From SIG77 sp045589595 (GTDB lineage Bacteria > Verrucomicrobiota > Lentisphaeria > Victivallales > UBA1829), in NCBI GenBank assembly GCA_045589595.1, contig JAZNPK010000002.1, positions 62,001-126,000 of the forward strand: a DNA stretch of 64,000 nucleotides, written 5' to 3'. Position numbers and translations under genes: made by a program. Of the stretch, positions 9,042 through 17,759 are shown piece after piece; position 1 is the stretch's first letter, and each line of letters opens with the position of its first letter. Below the pieces are notes generated by a model. The model did no database searches. It worked only from the letters and a program-made list of their open reading frames with translations, and was not told the origin of the DNA.

Positions 9042-10928
9042 TTACTTCAGCGGATTCTTCTTTGCGATTTCAGAACGGTTGACCTCAATGGTCTTGCCGG
9101 GTTCTGTTTCCACAGTCAGTTTTGCGGAAGAACCGTCATCCGACGGAATACGGCAGCGTTTGAATACTTTGCCGTTGTTCAGGTAAAGATCATGATCCGC
9201 CACCCACAGAATGGGCGGCGCGCCAATCTCCCGTTCCGCACCGGCAGCCAGTTCCAGCGGATTCTTGAAGGATACCGCATTGGAGGAGGGATTCTTTGTA
9301 TTCACACCGTACTTGTGGGAGATCCTGATGCTGTACTGACCGGGAGCTGTACGAACTTCAAACACTGCGTCAGTCGCTTTACCGCAGGATTTTCCATTGA
9401 GGAACACTTCCGAACCTGCAGGCAGATTCCGGAAACGGAGCAGGGCATCCTGAACTTTTTCGGGTTCCTTCTTTTCGTTTTCAAGATCGCTTTCTTTGAT
9501 GTCGTTCAGCAGATCGAACATGGAACTTTTGAATTTCGGATCGGAAACTTCACGCTGGGGCAGATAGGTGATCTTGACCTCATCGCGTTTGTAGGTGTCA
9601 CGCACATTCGGATTTTCCATATAGATGATTTCATCCGAACCTGCACCCGTTTCAATGATCTTGCCGTTGCGGTAAATGCGTTTCGTCTTGAGAACTTCAA
9701 TGTCCGCATTGGGGACCCAGAGTTCCAGACGCTGCAGATCCACCGTCTGACCTTTGGTCTTGATCTCAAATTTCTGCGTCAGGGCTTTCCGGGAATAGGG
9801 ATGGGTAAAGGTCAGTGTGTGAGAGCCCATGGCAATACCGAGAATACGGAACTGACGGGATTCTTTCGGATTCTGCGGATCCGGCTGGGACATGCCGACC
9901 ATCTGACCGTCAATGCTGATGGATACGCCCGGAGGATTGACCGAGAAACAGACTTCACCCGTCTTGCGCGTCAACTCGATCCGTTCCTGTGTCACTTCTT
10001 CCGCCGTGATCTTGACCGTGCGGACATCGTCATCATAGCCTTTTTTGCTGACTTTCAGTTCGTAGGAGCCGGGGGCGAGATCCCGTTCCTTGCCCGGTTC
10101 ATTGACCCGTTCTCCGTTCAGTGTGACCAATGCATCGGAGGGGCTGACTTCCAGCAGCAGACTGCCCGGCAGCGGTTTGAGTTTGTACACCGGCGCTTCC
10201 GTTACTTTATCGCGGGTGATGGAAACTGTATCTTCCACCGGCGCAAAACCTTTTTTCACAACTTTGATCTTGTGTTTGCCTTCATCCAGACTTTCCAGAA
10301 CTGCAGGCGTTTCACTGGCAACTTTTTCGCCGTCAATGTAAATTTCCGCACCTTCCGGTTCCGTTACGACTTTCAGCGTACCGGTGTCACTCATCAGATT
10401 GAACCGGAATTCAAAGGGGCTGTCCGGCATGTGGGCTTCCAGAGGAACGATGAGTTTTTTCGTTTCAGCCTTGAAATTTTCACGGGCAACACTGACATCG
10501 TAAGACCCGAATTTCAGATTTGTGAGAATACACGGCGTAGGGCCCATTTCTTTTCCGTCCACAGAGACCATGGCACCATCCGGTTTGCTGGTCACCAGAA
10601 CAGATGCCGTTGCCTGATTCAGACGCACCTGAACAGATGCCGTTTTATTTTTCTTGACATCCACTTTGACCCACTGGGGCATGTAGCCGTCTTTTTCAAT
10701 ACGCATCAGATAGGTGCCGACACTGACCGGTCCGAATTCTTTCGGCGTATGTCCGGTCTGACGGGTCCCGCGGACGAAAACAGAAGCCCCGTCCGGGATC
10801 GTCTGGACTGAAATTTTACCGGTTCCGGCGGAGGCACCGCCCTGTTCCGAATCCCCGCATGCCGCCGTAAACAACAGCGTCATTGCGGCTGCGATGGTAT
10901 AACAAAGAAATGTTCTGATCGTTTTCAT
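9042..10928 (-). CDS. PEGA-repeat lipoprotein
   Basis: The N-terminus is a lipoprotein signal with the cysteine in LLFTAACGDSE. The rest contains about six PEGA-type units (for example IPDGASVFVRG, KPDGAMVSVDG, EPEGAEIYIDG, SPSDALVTLNG, PPGVSISIDG, PAGSEVFLNG). PEGA domains are small beta folds common in S-layer-like and envelope proteins. The protein is probably anchored facing the periplasm or cell surface. It follows the FHA membrane protein gene by 3 bp, which ties it to the Tad locus. A structural or substrate-contact role at the secretion machine is inference. Confidence 0.82.
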   Translation of the reverse strand: MKTIRTFLCYTIAAAMTLLFTAACGDSEQGGASAGTGKISVQTIPDGASVFVRGTRQTGHTPKEFGPVSVGTYLMRIEKDGYMPQWVKVDVKKNKTASVQVRLNQATASVLVTSKPDGAMVSVDGKEMGPTPCILTNLKFGSYDVSVARENFKAETKKLIVPLEAHMPDSPFEFRFNLMSDTGTLKVVTEPEGAEIYIDGEKVASETPAVLESLDEGKHKIKVVKKGFAPVEDTVSITRDKVTEAPVYKLKPLPGSLLLEVSPSDALVTLNGERVNEPGKERDLAPGSYELKVSKKGYDDDVRTVKITAEEVTQERIELTRKTGEVCFSVNPPGVSISIDGQMVGMSQPDPQNPKESRQFRILGIAMGSHTLTFTHPYSRKALTQKFEIKTKGQTVDLQRLELWVPNADIEVLKTKRIYRNGKIIETGAGSDEIIYMENPNVRDTYKRDEVKITYLPQREVSDPKFKSSMFDLLNDIKESDLENEKKEPEKVQDALLRFRNLPAGSEVFLNGKSCGKATDAVFEVRTAPGQYSIRISHKYGVNTKNPSSNAVSFKNPLELAAGAEREIGAPPILWVADHDLYLNNGKVFKRCRIPSDDGSSAKLTVETEPGKTIEVNRSEIAKKNPLK

Positions 10929-10931
10929 GTC

Positions 10932-12491
10932 TTATTTCCCTTCCAGAGTTTTGCGGCGATGTGCCTCGATCTTGAGCTTGTGATTCCGGAGTTTTTCGTA
11001 TTCGGAAGAACCTGCCGGGAAGTATTCCATATAGGTTTCACATTCCTGAATGGCTCTGCTGAGATCACCGATCTCCTGGAACTGCATAATGCGCCGGACA
11101 CCGTCAGAATATTTCTCACGATGGATCTTTCTCAATTTTGCCAACCGTTCCACCACAACATCATATTCATCCGGTTTTTTCCGGAACTGCATGTAAAGCT
11201 GTTCCGCGCGTTTGTAAGCGGCGAGAGCGCGGGGCAGGTCGGCAGGATCGTTTTCGTGGTTTTCATCCGCACGCTGGGCTTCGTTGAAAGCACGCTGTGC
11301 CAGCAGAAGGATTTCCTCGCTGGTATTCATAATACTGATGCCGTGCGCAGGACTGACATCTTCTTCCACAAACTGACGCAGCAATTCCATGGCACTCTTG
11401 AAGTACGTGTTGCTTTCGCCGTCTTCGTTGTAGAAAATAACATCTTTGAGTTTGTCATCGTAGCCGATAACGATCCGTTCATAATCCTGATTGCCAGCCT
11501 CAAAATCACTCTGTTCCTGACTGATGGTCATGAATCCGGAACGCTCGATCCCTTTCTGCAGCTGCTGGATCTTTGCTTCAGGAATCTCTTCGTCCACGCC
11601 GAAACGCTTGAAGAAATGTCTGCCGTTCGCCAGATCATCGACTGTCATCGTGACAAAGAAGCGTTTTTCCGGTTTCGTGTTGCCGTCTTTATCTTTGGTG
11701 GTGACACGGTCATCGAAGCCAAGTTCACCATGGATCTTGTACTTGAAAATGTTTTTCGTCTTGTTATCGACCACCTGCCGTTCGCAGTAGAAGAAGAACG
11801 GATTGTGAATGGTCTGTGTATTTTTATCCGTTCCAGCGCGGTTTCTGCCTGCGTTCACATCTTCCGACATCATTTTCTTGATGGCGATCCCGCCGCCTGC
11901 AAGCATGATGACCAGAACCAGTGCAAAGATCAGGTTGCCTTTCAGGGAAGATTTGTTTTTGGTCGCCCCTGCCGCTTTGTCATCTTCCTTCTTGAAGAAA
12001 TCGTTTTTGCCGTCACCGAAAAAGTTTCCGGCTTCCGGTTTCGGCTGTTCCGCAACAACCGTTTTTTCCAGCGGCGGCGGCGGAGCCTGCGGCGGATCCA
12101 TATCCGGACGGAACACAAATGCAGGAGCCGGTTCGGGAACCGGTATCGTCTGCCGGGACGCAGCAGCCGGACCGTTTATGACGGCGGTGGGATTATCCAG
12201 ATTGCCATCGATCAGTTTGAAATGCTGATCCCCAACGGCAATGACATCTCCGCCCGTCACGCGCATGGGCTCCACGATGGCAATGCCATTGAGTTTTGTG
12301 CCGTTGGTGCTGCCAAGATCCCGGAGGACCCAGCGTTGTCCATCAAATTCCATTTTTGCATGATAACGGGAAACACCACCCACCAGCAGCTGGATGTCAT
12401 TGTCTGTTTCCCTGCCGATGGTCAATCCGGAGGCTGGCGGCACTTCCACCATTTTTCCGGATTCTGCGCCGTTCAGATAGCAGATCTTCAT
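10932..12491 (-). CDS. Membrane-anchored FHA-domain protein
   Basis: Residues 1-95 form an FHA domain with the phosphothreonine-binding residues G26-R27, S41-R42, H44 and N63-G64. A proline-rich linker (about 105-150) leads to a single membrane helix at about 186-205. The remaining 310 residues are predicted periplasmic, with a helical, TPR-like C-terminus. The topology suggests a cytoplasmic phosphopeptide sensor linked to an outer domain. The gene lies between the Tad genes and the PEGA lipoprotein gene, so it may link Ser/Thr phosphorylation to the secretion apparatus. No kinase gene is seen in the window. Confidence 0.8.
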   Translation of the reverse strand: MKICYLNGAESGKMVEVPPASGLTIGRETDNDIQLLVGGVSRYHAKMEFDGQRWVLRDLGSTNGTKLNGIAIVEPMRVTGGDVIAVGDQHFKLIDGNLDNPTAVINGPAAASRQTIPVPEPAPAFVFRPDMDPPQAPPPPLEKTVVAEQPKPEAGNFFGDGKNDFFKKEDDKAAGATKNKSSLKGNLIFALVLVIMLAGGGIAIKKMMSEDVNAGRNRAGTDKNTQTIHNPFFFYCERQVVDNKTKNIFKYKIHGELGFDDRVTTKDKDGNTKPEKRFFVTMTVDDLANGRHFFKRFGVDEEIPEAKIQQLQKGIERSGFMTISQEQSDFEAGNQDYERIVIGYDDKLKDVIFYNEDGESNTYFKSAMELLRQFVEEDVSPAHGISIMNTSEEILLLAQRAFNEAQRADENHENDPADLPRALAAYKRAEQLYMQFRKKPDEYDVVVERLAKLRKIHREKYSDGVRRIMQFQEIGDLSRAIQECETYMEYFPAGSSEYEKLRNHKLKIEAHRRKTLEGK

Positions 12492-12521
12492 AATTTCAAC
12501 TTTCTCCTGTTTATGAGAATT

Positions 12522-12884
12522 TTATTTTTGTTCTTTCAATACAAGACGGTCGCCCGGTATGGTCCCCGTCTGCTCCAGTGAGCCCGGCGGCAGTTCCACA
12601 ACACATACCGTGCCGCTTTTTGATTTGCAGGGACACCAGGGGCGCAATGCGCAGCAGATCTCAAGGACCGTATTGTTCCGGTCCAGAAAAATAACATCGA
12701 TCGCCTGCCGCATAAAAAAGGTATGGATCGCCGAGCAGCGTTCAAAGATCATGGCGTCACAGAAATCAAATGTCCTGCCGATCATCCCCTGCAGCCGGTC
12801 ACGCCAACTGCGGGCAAAATACGCCCTGCCGGCAAGAATTTTCTGCCGGGTTTCATTGATGATCTCTGTCGATTTATCGCGCAT
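12522..12884 (-). CDS. DUF192 family protein
   Basis: The 120 residues match DUF192: an N-terminal RLQGMIGRTF, the conserved CSAIHTFFMRQAIDVIFLD block, PW in the middle, and a C-terminal VVELPPGS with GDRL. Many family members are exported, but this one has no signal peptide. It lies between tadC and the FHA membrane protein gene. The molecular function of the family is unclear. Confidence 0.8.
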   Translation of the reverse strand: MRDKSTEIINETRQKILAGRAYFARSWRDRLQGMIGRTFDFCDAMIFERCSAIHTFFMRQAIDVIFLDRNNTVLEICCALRPWCPCKSKSGTVCVVELPPGSLEQTGTIPGDRLVLKEQK

Positions 12885-12903
12885 CTGCTGTACTGCCTTT
12901 ATT

Positions 12904-13794
12904 TCAACTGCCGAAAGATTTGAGTGCCTGCGCCATCAGCGGACCCATCAGGATCAGAAAAACGCAGGGGAAAATGCAAACGATGATGGGCATCAGGATC
13001 TTGACCGGGGTGGCACTTGCCAATTTTTCTGCGTTGGTAAAGCGTTTTACGCGCAGTTGATCGCCCTGTACCCGGAGCAGCTGGGCAATACTGACACCCA
13101 GATCTTCCGCCTGAATGATCGCATTGATCACGGTAGTCAGATCGGGCAGTTTCACCCGTTCCGCCATTTCCCGGAGTGCCGCCTGACGCTGTTTGCCCAA
13201 CTGGATCTCGTGAAGCGCACGTCGCAGTTCGGCACCGAGCGCATCATTTTTACGCCGTCCCACGATATCCCGCATGGCTGTCAGAAAATCACGACCGGCT
13301 TCCACGCTCAGCGTCAGAAGGTCCAGCACGTTGGGCAGGGCTTTCATCACTTCAGTGTGGCGGGTACGGATCTGCCGGTTCAGCCAGGTGTTCGGATAAA
13401 CCAGCATGATCATCAGAAACAGCATGGCGCTGGGGATCTGACCGCCGATGAACAGCAGGGGCGCAATGATTATGCCGAACAATCCCATCAGAATACGGAT
13501 CGCAGCAAACTGTTCGCCGGAAAGCGCCATATCATAACCCGCCATACCAACGCGCTCGCTGGATTTTTTGACCATGTCCTGCATCAGTTCGTGACGGAGC
13601 AGGGGGAGGATATTCGGAATAAACGGCATGAAAAAACGAAAGAAGATCGGGATCCGTTTGTAGTCGTCCGTGACCGTTGCCTTTTCCACTTCGATCTTGT
13701 TCAGCAGGTCAACCACAAGCATGGTGAAGGCAAAAGCCGCGATCCCCGCGCACAATGCAGCGCCGATCTGTATAAAACCATCCAAATGTATCAT
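12904..13794 (-). CDS. tadC: TadC-like inner-membrane assembly protein (T2SS F domain)
   Basis: The protein is about 296 residues, with membrane helices near the N-terminus, in the middle and at the C-terminus. A cytoplasmic T2SSF domain (LPNVLDLLTLSVEAG, ALREMAERV, then DLTTVINAIIQAEDLGVS) is typical of TadC. I chose ATG 13794 because GGAGAG lies eight bases upstream and the preceding tadB ends 16 bp before it; the frame is open further upstream. TadB and TadC form the inner-membrane platform worked by the CpaF ATPase. Confidence 0.88.
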   Translation of the reverse strand: MIHLDGFIQIGAALCAGIAAFAFTMLVVDLLNKIEVEKATVTDDYKRIPIFFRFFMPFIPNILPLLRHELMQDMVKKSSERVGMAGYDMALSGEQFAAIRILMGLFGIIIAPLLFIGGQIPSAMLFLMIMLVYPNTWLNRQIRTRHTEVMKALPNVLDLLTLSVEAGRDFLTAMRDIVGRRKNDALGAELRRALHEIQLGKQRQAALREMAERVKLPDLTTVINAIIQAEDLGVSIAQLLRVQGDQLRVKRFTNAEKLASATPVKILMPIIVCIFPCVFLILMGPLMAQALKSFGS

Positions 13795-13810
13795 AAGTCG
13801 TACTCTCCGG

Positions 13811-14710
13811 TTAAATATCGATGGTCGTGATCTTCTTGATCCAGAAAAATCCCAGAACGTCCAGCACAATAACGCCAACCAGCATCAGAACACCGGTCAC
13901 TGACGAGAAAAATGTATCCATCATATCCGGTGCCACATAGAACATGGCAAAGAGCAGAAGAAACGGCATGGCACCGATGATCCATGCCTGCAGTCTGCCC
14001 TGCGTTGTCATTGCTCTGATTTTCTGCTGGATCCGGACGCGTTCCCGGATCACGGATGCGAGCCGTTCCAGAACGGATGTCAGTTCACCGCCCGTCTGCC
14101 GGGCAGTAATGATCGCCACAGAAGTCAGTTCAAAGTCCGGACTGCCCAGACGTTTGTTCATATTTTCGAGGGCATCTTCCAGAGAAACACCGAGCCGGAT
14201 CTCATTCATCAGCAGCGTGAATTCAAAAGATATGGGGCTGCGGTTCTCTTTGGCAATACCGTCCATCGCCTGATTGATGCTGAATCCGGCACGGAGCGAA
14301 CTTGCCATGGCAAGCAATGCACCTTCCAGCTGATCGGTAAATTTCTGAAGCCGCTGTTTTTTGAGCAGACGCAGATAAAGACGCGGAGTCGGAAAGACGA
14401 TCACGATGGTCAGCAATCCCACAAAAACGATCTGCGTGAGCGTTGGTTCACTTACCACAAGACAGAGGATGCCGACTGCCAGAAATGCCATCAACGCAGA
14501 TCCCGCCAGACTTACATCCAGCACTCTGCCTGCCGGCATTTGAAGCAGCACATCATCCATTTCCACCGCCGCTTCCTGCAGGAACCGTTCTTTGTAGCGG
14601 GACCCTGTGAACAGCATAAAATCAATGATCACATAGGTCGCGAAAAAGATACAAAGTCCCGCGGACGTACAGGCGAGCAGAAACATGTTTTCTGTAATAA
14701 ACTGCATCAT
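13811..14710 (-). CDS. tadB: TadB-like inner-membrane assembly protein (T2SS F domain)
   Basis: The 299-residue protein has an N-terminal helix, a second pair of helices near residues 70-115, the T2SSF domain (LEGALLAMASSLRAGFSI, ITARQTGGELTSVLERLA) and two C-terminal helices. Its ATG overlaps the cpaF stop in a TGATG arrangement, indicating translational coupling. It partners TadC and CpaF in Tad pilus or secretion assembly. Confidence 0.88.
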   Translation of the reverse strand: MMQFITENMFLLACTSAGLCIFFATYVIIDFMLFTGSRYKERFLQEAAVEMDDVLLQMPAGRVLDVSLAGSALMAFLAVGILCLVVSEPTLTQIVFVGLLTIVIVFPTPRLYLRLLKKQRLQKFTDQLEGALLAMASSLRAGFSINQAMDGIAKENRSPISFEFTLLMNEIRLGVSLEDALENMNKRLGSPDFELTSVAIITARQTGGELTSVLERLASVIRERVRIQQKIRAMTTQGRLQAWIIGAMPFLLLFAMFYVAPDMMDTFFSSVTGVLMLVGVIVLDVLGFFWIKKITTIDI

Positions 14711-16485
14711 CAGGCAAAACCTCCGCCGTTTTCGCGTTTCGGCGTAAAGATGGAGATATCAAACGGCAATCCGGCGCGCTTGATCTCTTCCGTGAAGGTC
14801 GGAACACTGCCGGTCGGCACATGGTCCCCGATCATTTTACCGTCCTCAGTCCAGCCAGTCTGCTTGTAAACAAACAGATCCTGCATGGTGATGATGTCGC
14901 CTTCCATCTTGGTGATCTCACTGACGCAAGTGACTTTACGGGAGCCGTCCTTTTCACGGTTGATCTGAACAATGATCGCAATGGCGGAAGCGATCTGTTC
15001 CCGGATCGCCCGGAGCGGCAGATCAAAACCCGCCATCAGCACCAGCGTTTCCAGACGGGAGAGACAGTCGCGCGGCGTGTTTGCGTGAATGGTCGTCAGA
15101 GAGCCGTCGTGACCGGTGTTCATCGCCTGCAGCATATCCAGTGCTTCGCCGCCGCGGCACTCACCGATCACGATCCGGTCGGGACGCATACGCAATGCGT
15201 TCTTCACCAGATCCCGGATGGCGATTTCGCCTTTGCCTTCGATGTTGGCGGGACGCGATTCCAGACGGACCACATGTTCCTGACGCAGCTGGAGTTCAGC
15301 GGCGTCTTCGATCGTTACAATACGTTCCCGGTTCGGCAGAAATCCGCTCAAAATATTCAGCAGCGTCGTTTTACCGGACCCGGTACCGCCGGAAATCACA
15401 ATGTTTTTGCGGAGTTTGACGCAGGTATCCAGGAAGTTGGCAATGTCATCCGTGATAGAGCCGAAAGATACCAGATCGGCGATCTTCAGCGGATTCCGGG
15501 AGAATTTACGGATCGTGATGGAGGGACCCACCAGAGACAACGGCGGAATAATGGCATTCACACGGGAGCCGTCTTTCAAACGGGCGTCCACCATGGGAGA
15601 ACTTTCATCGATACGTCTGCCGAGCGGAGATACGATCCGTTCGATCGCCGCCATCACCTGATTGCTGTCTGCAAACGCCATATCCGTCCGATAGAGGATC
15701 CCCTTGTGTTCCACATAGATCTGATCCGGACCGTTGACCATGATTTCCGTGATCTTGTCCATTGCGATCAGTTTTTCCAGCGGACCGAGCCCCAGTGCTT
15801 CGCTGTACAGTTCCATGGCGATCTTCTGCTTTGTCACACCGGCGGGCAGCTGAATGGAAAGTTCGGAGAGGATCTCACGGATCACGGACTGGGCTTTTTC
15901 TTCCAAGTGTTCTTCCGAGGAATTGTTCATCGCCATCCGTTTCAGATTCAGGCGGTTCAACAGTTCGGCGTGAGCCTGTTTTTTGATCTCCTGCACAATG
16001 GGACGGGCTTCCGGCGGGATCCCGGAAACCGCAAGCACGGGAACTGTATCAGGATCGGATGATTTTGCTTTTGCCGCACTGATTTTCGCCTGCAGATCCG
16101 CATCATCCGGATTGGTCGGTGACGGTTTGACCTGAGCCTGTTCCCCGGCAGGAGCGGCTGCCGGTTTCTGCTGCTGCGCCGCCGGAGCATCTCCGCCCAC
16201 AGCTTCGATCCGGACTTCACCGATCATCAGGACTGATCCGGGGGCAACAGCTACCGGAGTACCGGCAGGAAGTTTTTTCTCGTTGCAGAACGTGCCGTTG
16301 GAACTGTTCATATCCATCACATGCAAGGCTCCGTTGGAGACCGTGAAACGGCAATGAGAACGGGAAACCCCTACGGCATTCAGCTGAAAATGATTATCAC
16401 TGCCGGACCCGACCCGGAAAGAGCCGTCAGGCAGTGAAACGGTCTGGGGAGCGTGCCCCGGCGTGGAAATGATGATTTTGAACAT
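14710..16485 (-). CDS. cpaF: FHA-CpaF fusion: Tad secretion ATPase with N-terminal FHA domain
   Basis: Residues about 1-95 form an FHA fold (VGSGSDNHF, VSRSHCRF, NSSNGTF). The usual first Arg is Ser here. An Ala/Pro/Gln-rich linker follows. The rest is the CpaF/TadA hexameric ATPase: Walker A GGTGSGKTT near 362-370, the Asp box IVTIEDAAEL, Walker B RPDRIVIGECRGGEA and the His box TTIHANTP. The ATPase powers pilin export through TadB/TadC. Start 16485 is preferred because GGAGAG lies nine bases upstream. The FHA domain suggests control by protein phosphorylation. Confidence 0.9.
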   Translation of the reverse strand: MFKIIISTPGHAPQTVSLPDGSFRVGSGSDNHFQLNAVGVSRSHCRFTVSNGALHVMDMNSSNGTFCNEKKLPAGTPVAVAPGSVLMIGEVRIEAVGGDAPAAQQQKPAAAPAGEQAQVKPSPTNPDDADLQAKISAAKAKSSDPDTVPVLAVSGIPPEARPIVQEIKKQAHAELLNRLNLKRMAMNNSSEEHLEEKAQSVIREILSELSIQLPAGVTKQKIAMELYSEALGLGPLEKLIAMDKITEIMVNGPDQIYVEHKGILYRTDMAFADSNQVMAAIERIVSPLGRRIDESSPMVDARLKDGSRVNAIIPPLSLVGPSITIRKFSRNPLKIADLVSFGSITDDIANFLDTCVKLRKNIVISGGTGSGKTTLLNILSGFLPNRERIVTIEDAAELQLRQEHVVRLESRPANIEGKGEIAIRDLVKNALRMRPDRIVIGECRGGEALDMLQAMNTGHDGSLTTIHANTPRDCLSRLETLVLMAGFDLPLRAIREQIASAIAIIVQINREKDGSRKVTCVSEITKMEGDIITMQDLFVYKQTGWTEDGKMIGDHVPTGSVPTFTEEIKRAGLPFDISIFTPKRENGGGFA

Positions 16486-16504
16486 CTTGCTGCACTCTCC
16501 GTTT

Positions 16505-17281
16505 TTATCTGCCGGAACCAGCCCGTTCCTCACGGATCTTCTTCAGGAATTCATCCCAGTTGACAGCGGGCATGACCGGATCCAGACGGCTGTCGGTATG
16601 ACGGCGCAGGATCAGCGTGATGCGTCCTTTCTCCTGGGCAAAAATCAAGCGTTCCGCCTGGGGAAGAGTCAGTTCCAGAACGATGGTGCTGTAACTGCGG
16701 CTGCCCCGTTCATTGGATGCCTGATCGCCCATATCGGTTCCGCAGGCAAGGACTTTCACATTCTGCAGCAGAGTCAGTGTGACGGTATCCAGACGCTGGT
16801 CTTTTGTTTCCGGCAGACGGAATGTGCCGAGAACATCCACCCTGTTGTTGGGGCGGATGAGACCGTTCAGAGAGGAAATGGCATCCACCGGCAGCCCCAC
16901 AGCGTATTTGTGCTGTTCGCCGATCCGTGCAGTCAGACCGGTTTTTCCGGAATCTTCCGAACTCTGTTCGATGGCATACCAGGTGAGGATCGTGCCTTCA
17001 GAAATCATGCTGCTGACTTTTCTGCCGATGATCAGATTGCGTTTGTTCCACGGAATTTCCCGTGAAAGGGCGCCGTCCTGAGAACGCTGGACACGGAGCG
17101 GAGCAAGATGTTCCGCGGCGATTTCCTCGCCTTCGGACAATGTCTTTTTCAGTTGGATGATGTCCAGTTCGATCGTGGAGTTGCGGATCTTGGCTTTCTC
17201 CATGTTGATCTGCTGATAGGTGAACATGAAGGCGAGAATGCCGAAGAATACGGCTGCGAGAAGAAGAAGTTTTTGTCTCAT
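16505..17281 (-). CDS. cpaB: CpaB-like Flp pilus assembly protein
   Basis: The 258-residue protein has an N-terminal membrane helix, then a SAF domain (TLSEGEEIAAEHLAPLRV, IPWNKRNLIIGRKVSS) and a CpaB C-terminal domain (GLPVDAISSLNGLIRPNNRVDVLGTF). CpaB is periplasmic and supports the secretin. No secretin (CpaC) gene is visible here. I chose ATG 17281 because AAGG lies nine bases upstream, while the ATG 14 codons earlier has no ribosome site. Confidence 0.86.
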   Translation of the reverse strand: MRQKLLLLAAVFFGILAFMFTYQQINMEKAKIRNSTIELDIIQLKKTLSEGEEIAAEHLAPLRVQRSQDGALSREIPWNKRNLIIGRKVSSMISEGTILTWYAIEQSSEDSGKTGLTARIGEQHKYAVGLPVDAISSLNGLIRPNNRVDVLGTFRLPETKDQRLDTVTLTLLQNVKVLACGTDMGDQASNERGSRSYSTIVLELTLPQAERLIFAQEKGRITLILRRHTDSRLDPVMPAVNWDEFLKKIREERAGSGR

Positions 17282-17341
17282 AACATCTGTACCTTGTTGC
17301 TTTGATGTTGATGCAGGTTTCATTTTCTATTTATTAGAGAA

Positions 17342-17369
17342 AATATAGTCCGCTTTTTTACGATTGCAA
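17342..17369 (-). promoter_or_regulatory. Promoter of the Tad operon (cpaB onward)
   Basis: On the minus strand, TTGCAA (17364-17369) is followed after 16 bases by TATATT (17342-17347), about 60 bp before the cpaB start. The surrounding 138-bp gap is AT-rich and holds no gene. Confidence 0.6.
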
Positions 17370-17419
17370 AGATTTCAGATGCTTTTTTCTGTAAAATTAC
17401 AACTTTTTTGCGTTTTTAA

Positions 17420-17752
17420 TCAATTTTTTCCGATTTTTTCAAACGTTCGGTCAGAAATACCGATATCTTCCCAGTGCAGAACTTTTCCGCTGTATGCCGG
17501 ATAACGCAATTTTCTGCCGATGATCCGCTGCCGGTGCTGCCACGGAATACCGAAAATGATCCTGCGGTTTTTCTGCAGCGTCACCTCGTGTTTTTCCAGC
17601 ATGTCCTCTTTCAGCTCCGTTCCCGCAGGCTGATATTCTTTCATTGCCACAAAAACAAGTGTACCGCCTTTGTTTTCCGAAGAAATGCAGGCGGTACAGA
17701 AAAGACCTGCCGCAAGAAATATCAGCAGGAAAAATGACAGAAGACGGAACAT
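17420..17752 (-). CDS. Mini-CpaB: stand-alone SAF-domain protein with export signal
   Basis: The 110-residue protein has a strongly hydrophobic N-terminus ending in CTAC, possibly a weak lipobox. The remainder resembles only the SAF part of CpaB. Both proteins share an IPW...R..IIGRK pattern followed by a W-containing strand, and both have the preceding Pro/Ala-Gly-x-E-L segment. It lacks the CpaB C-terminal domain. It starts 7 bp after the cmk fusion gene and lies just upstream of the Tad promoter. It may be a truncated paralogue of the neighbouring cpaB or an accessory subunit. Confidence 0.75.
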   Translation of the reverse strand: MFRLLSFFLLIFLAAGLFCTACISSENKGGTLVFVAMKEYQPAGTELKEDMLEKHEVTLQKNRRIIFGIPWQHRQRIIGRKLRYPAYSGKVLHWEDIGISDRTFEKIGKN

Positions 17753-17759
17753 GATCCGG

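Noticed and set aside
8307..10811. 834-codon plus-strand open frame opposite rsmG, the membrane gene and the PEGA gene
   Set aside because: It crosses three supported minus-strand genes and has no recognisable domain; it is a shadow frame.
12559..13830. Plus-strand frame opposite DUF192 and tadC
   Set aside because: Antisense to two recognised families and low-complexity translation.
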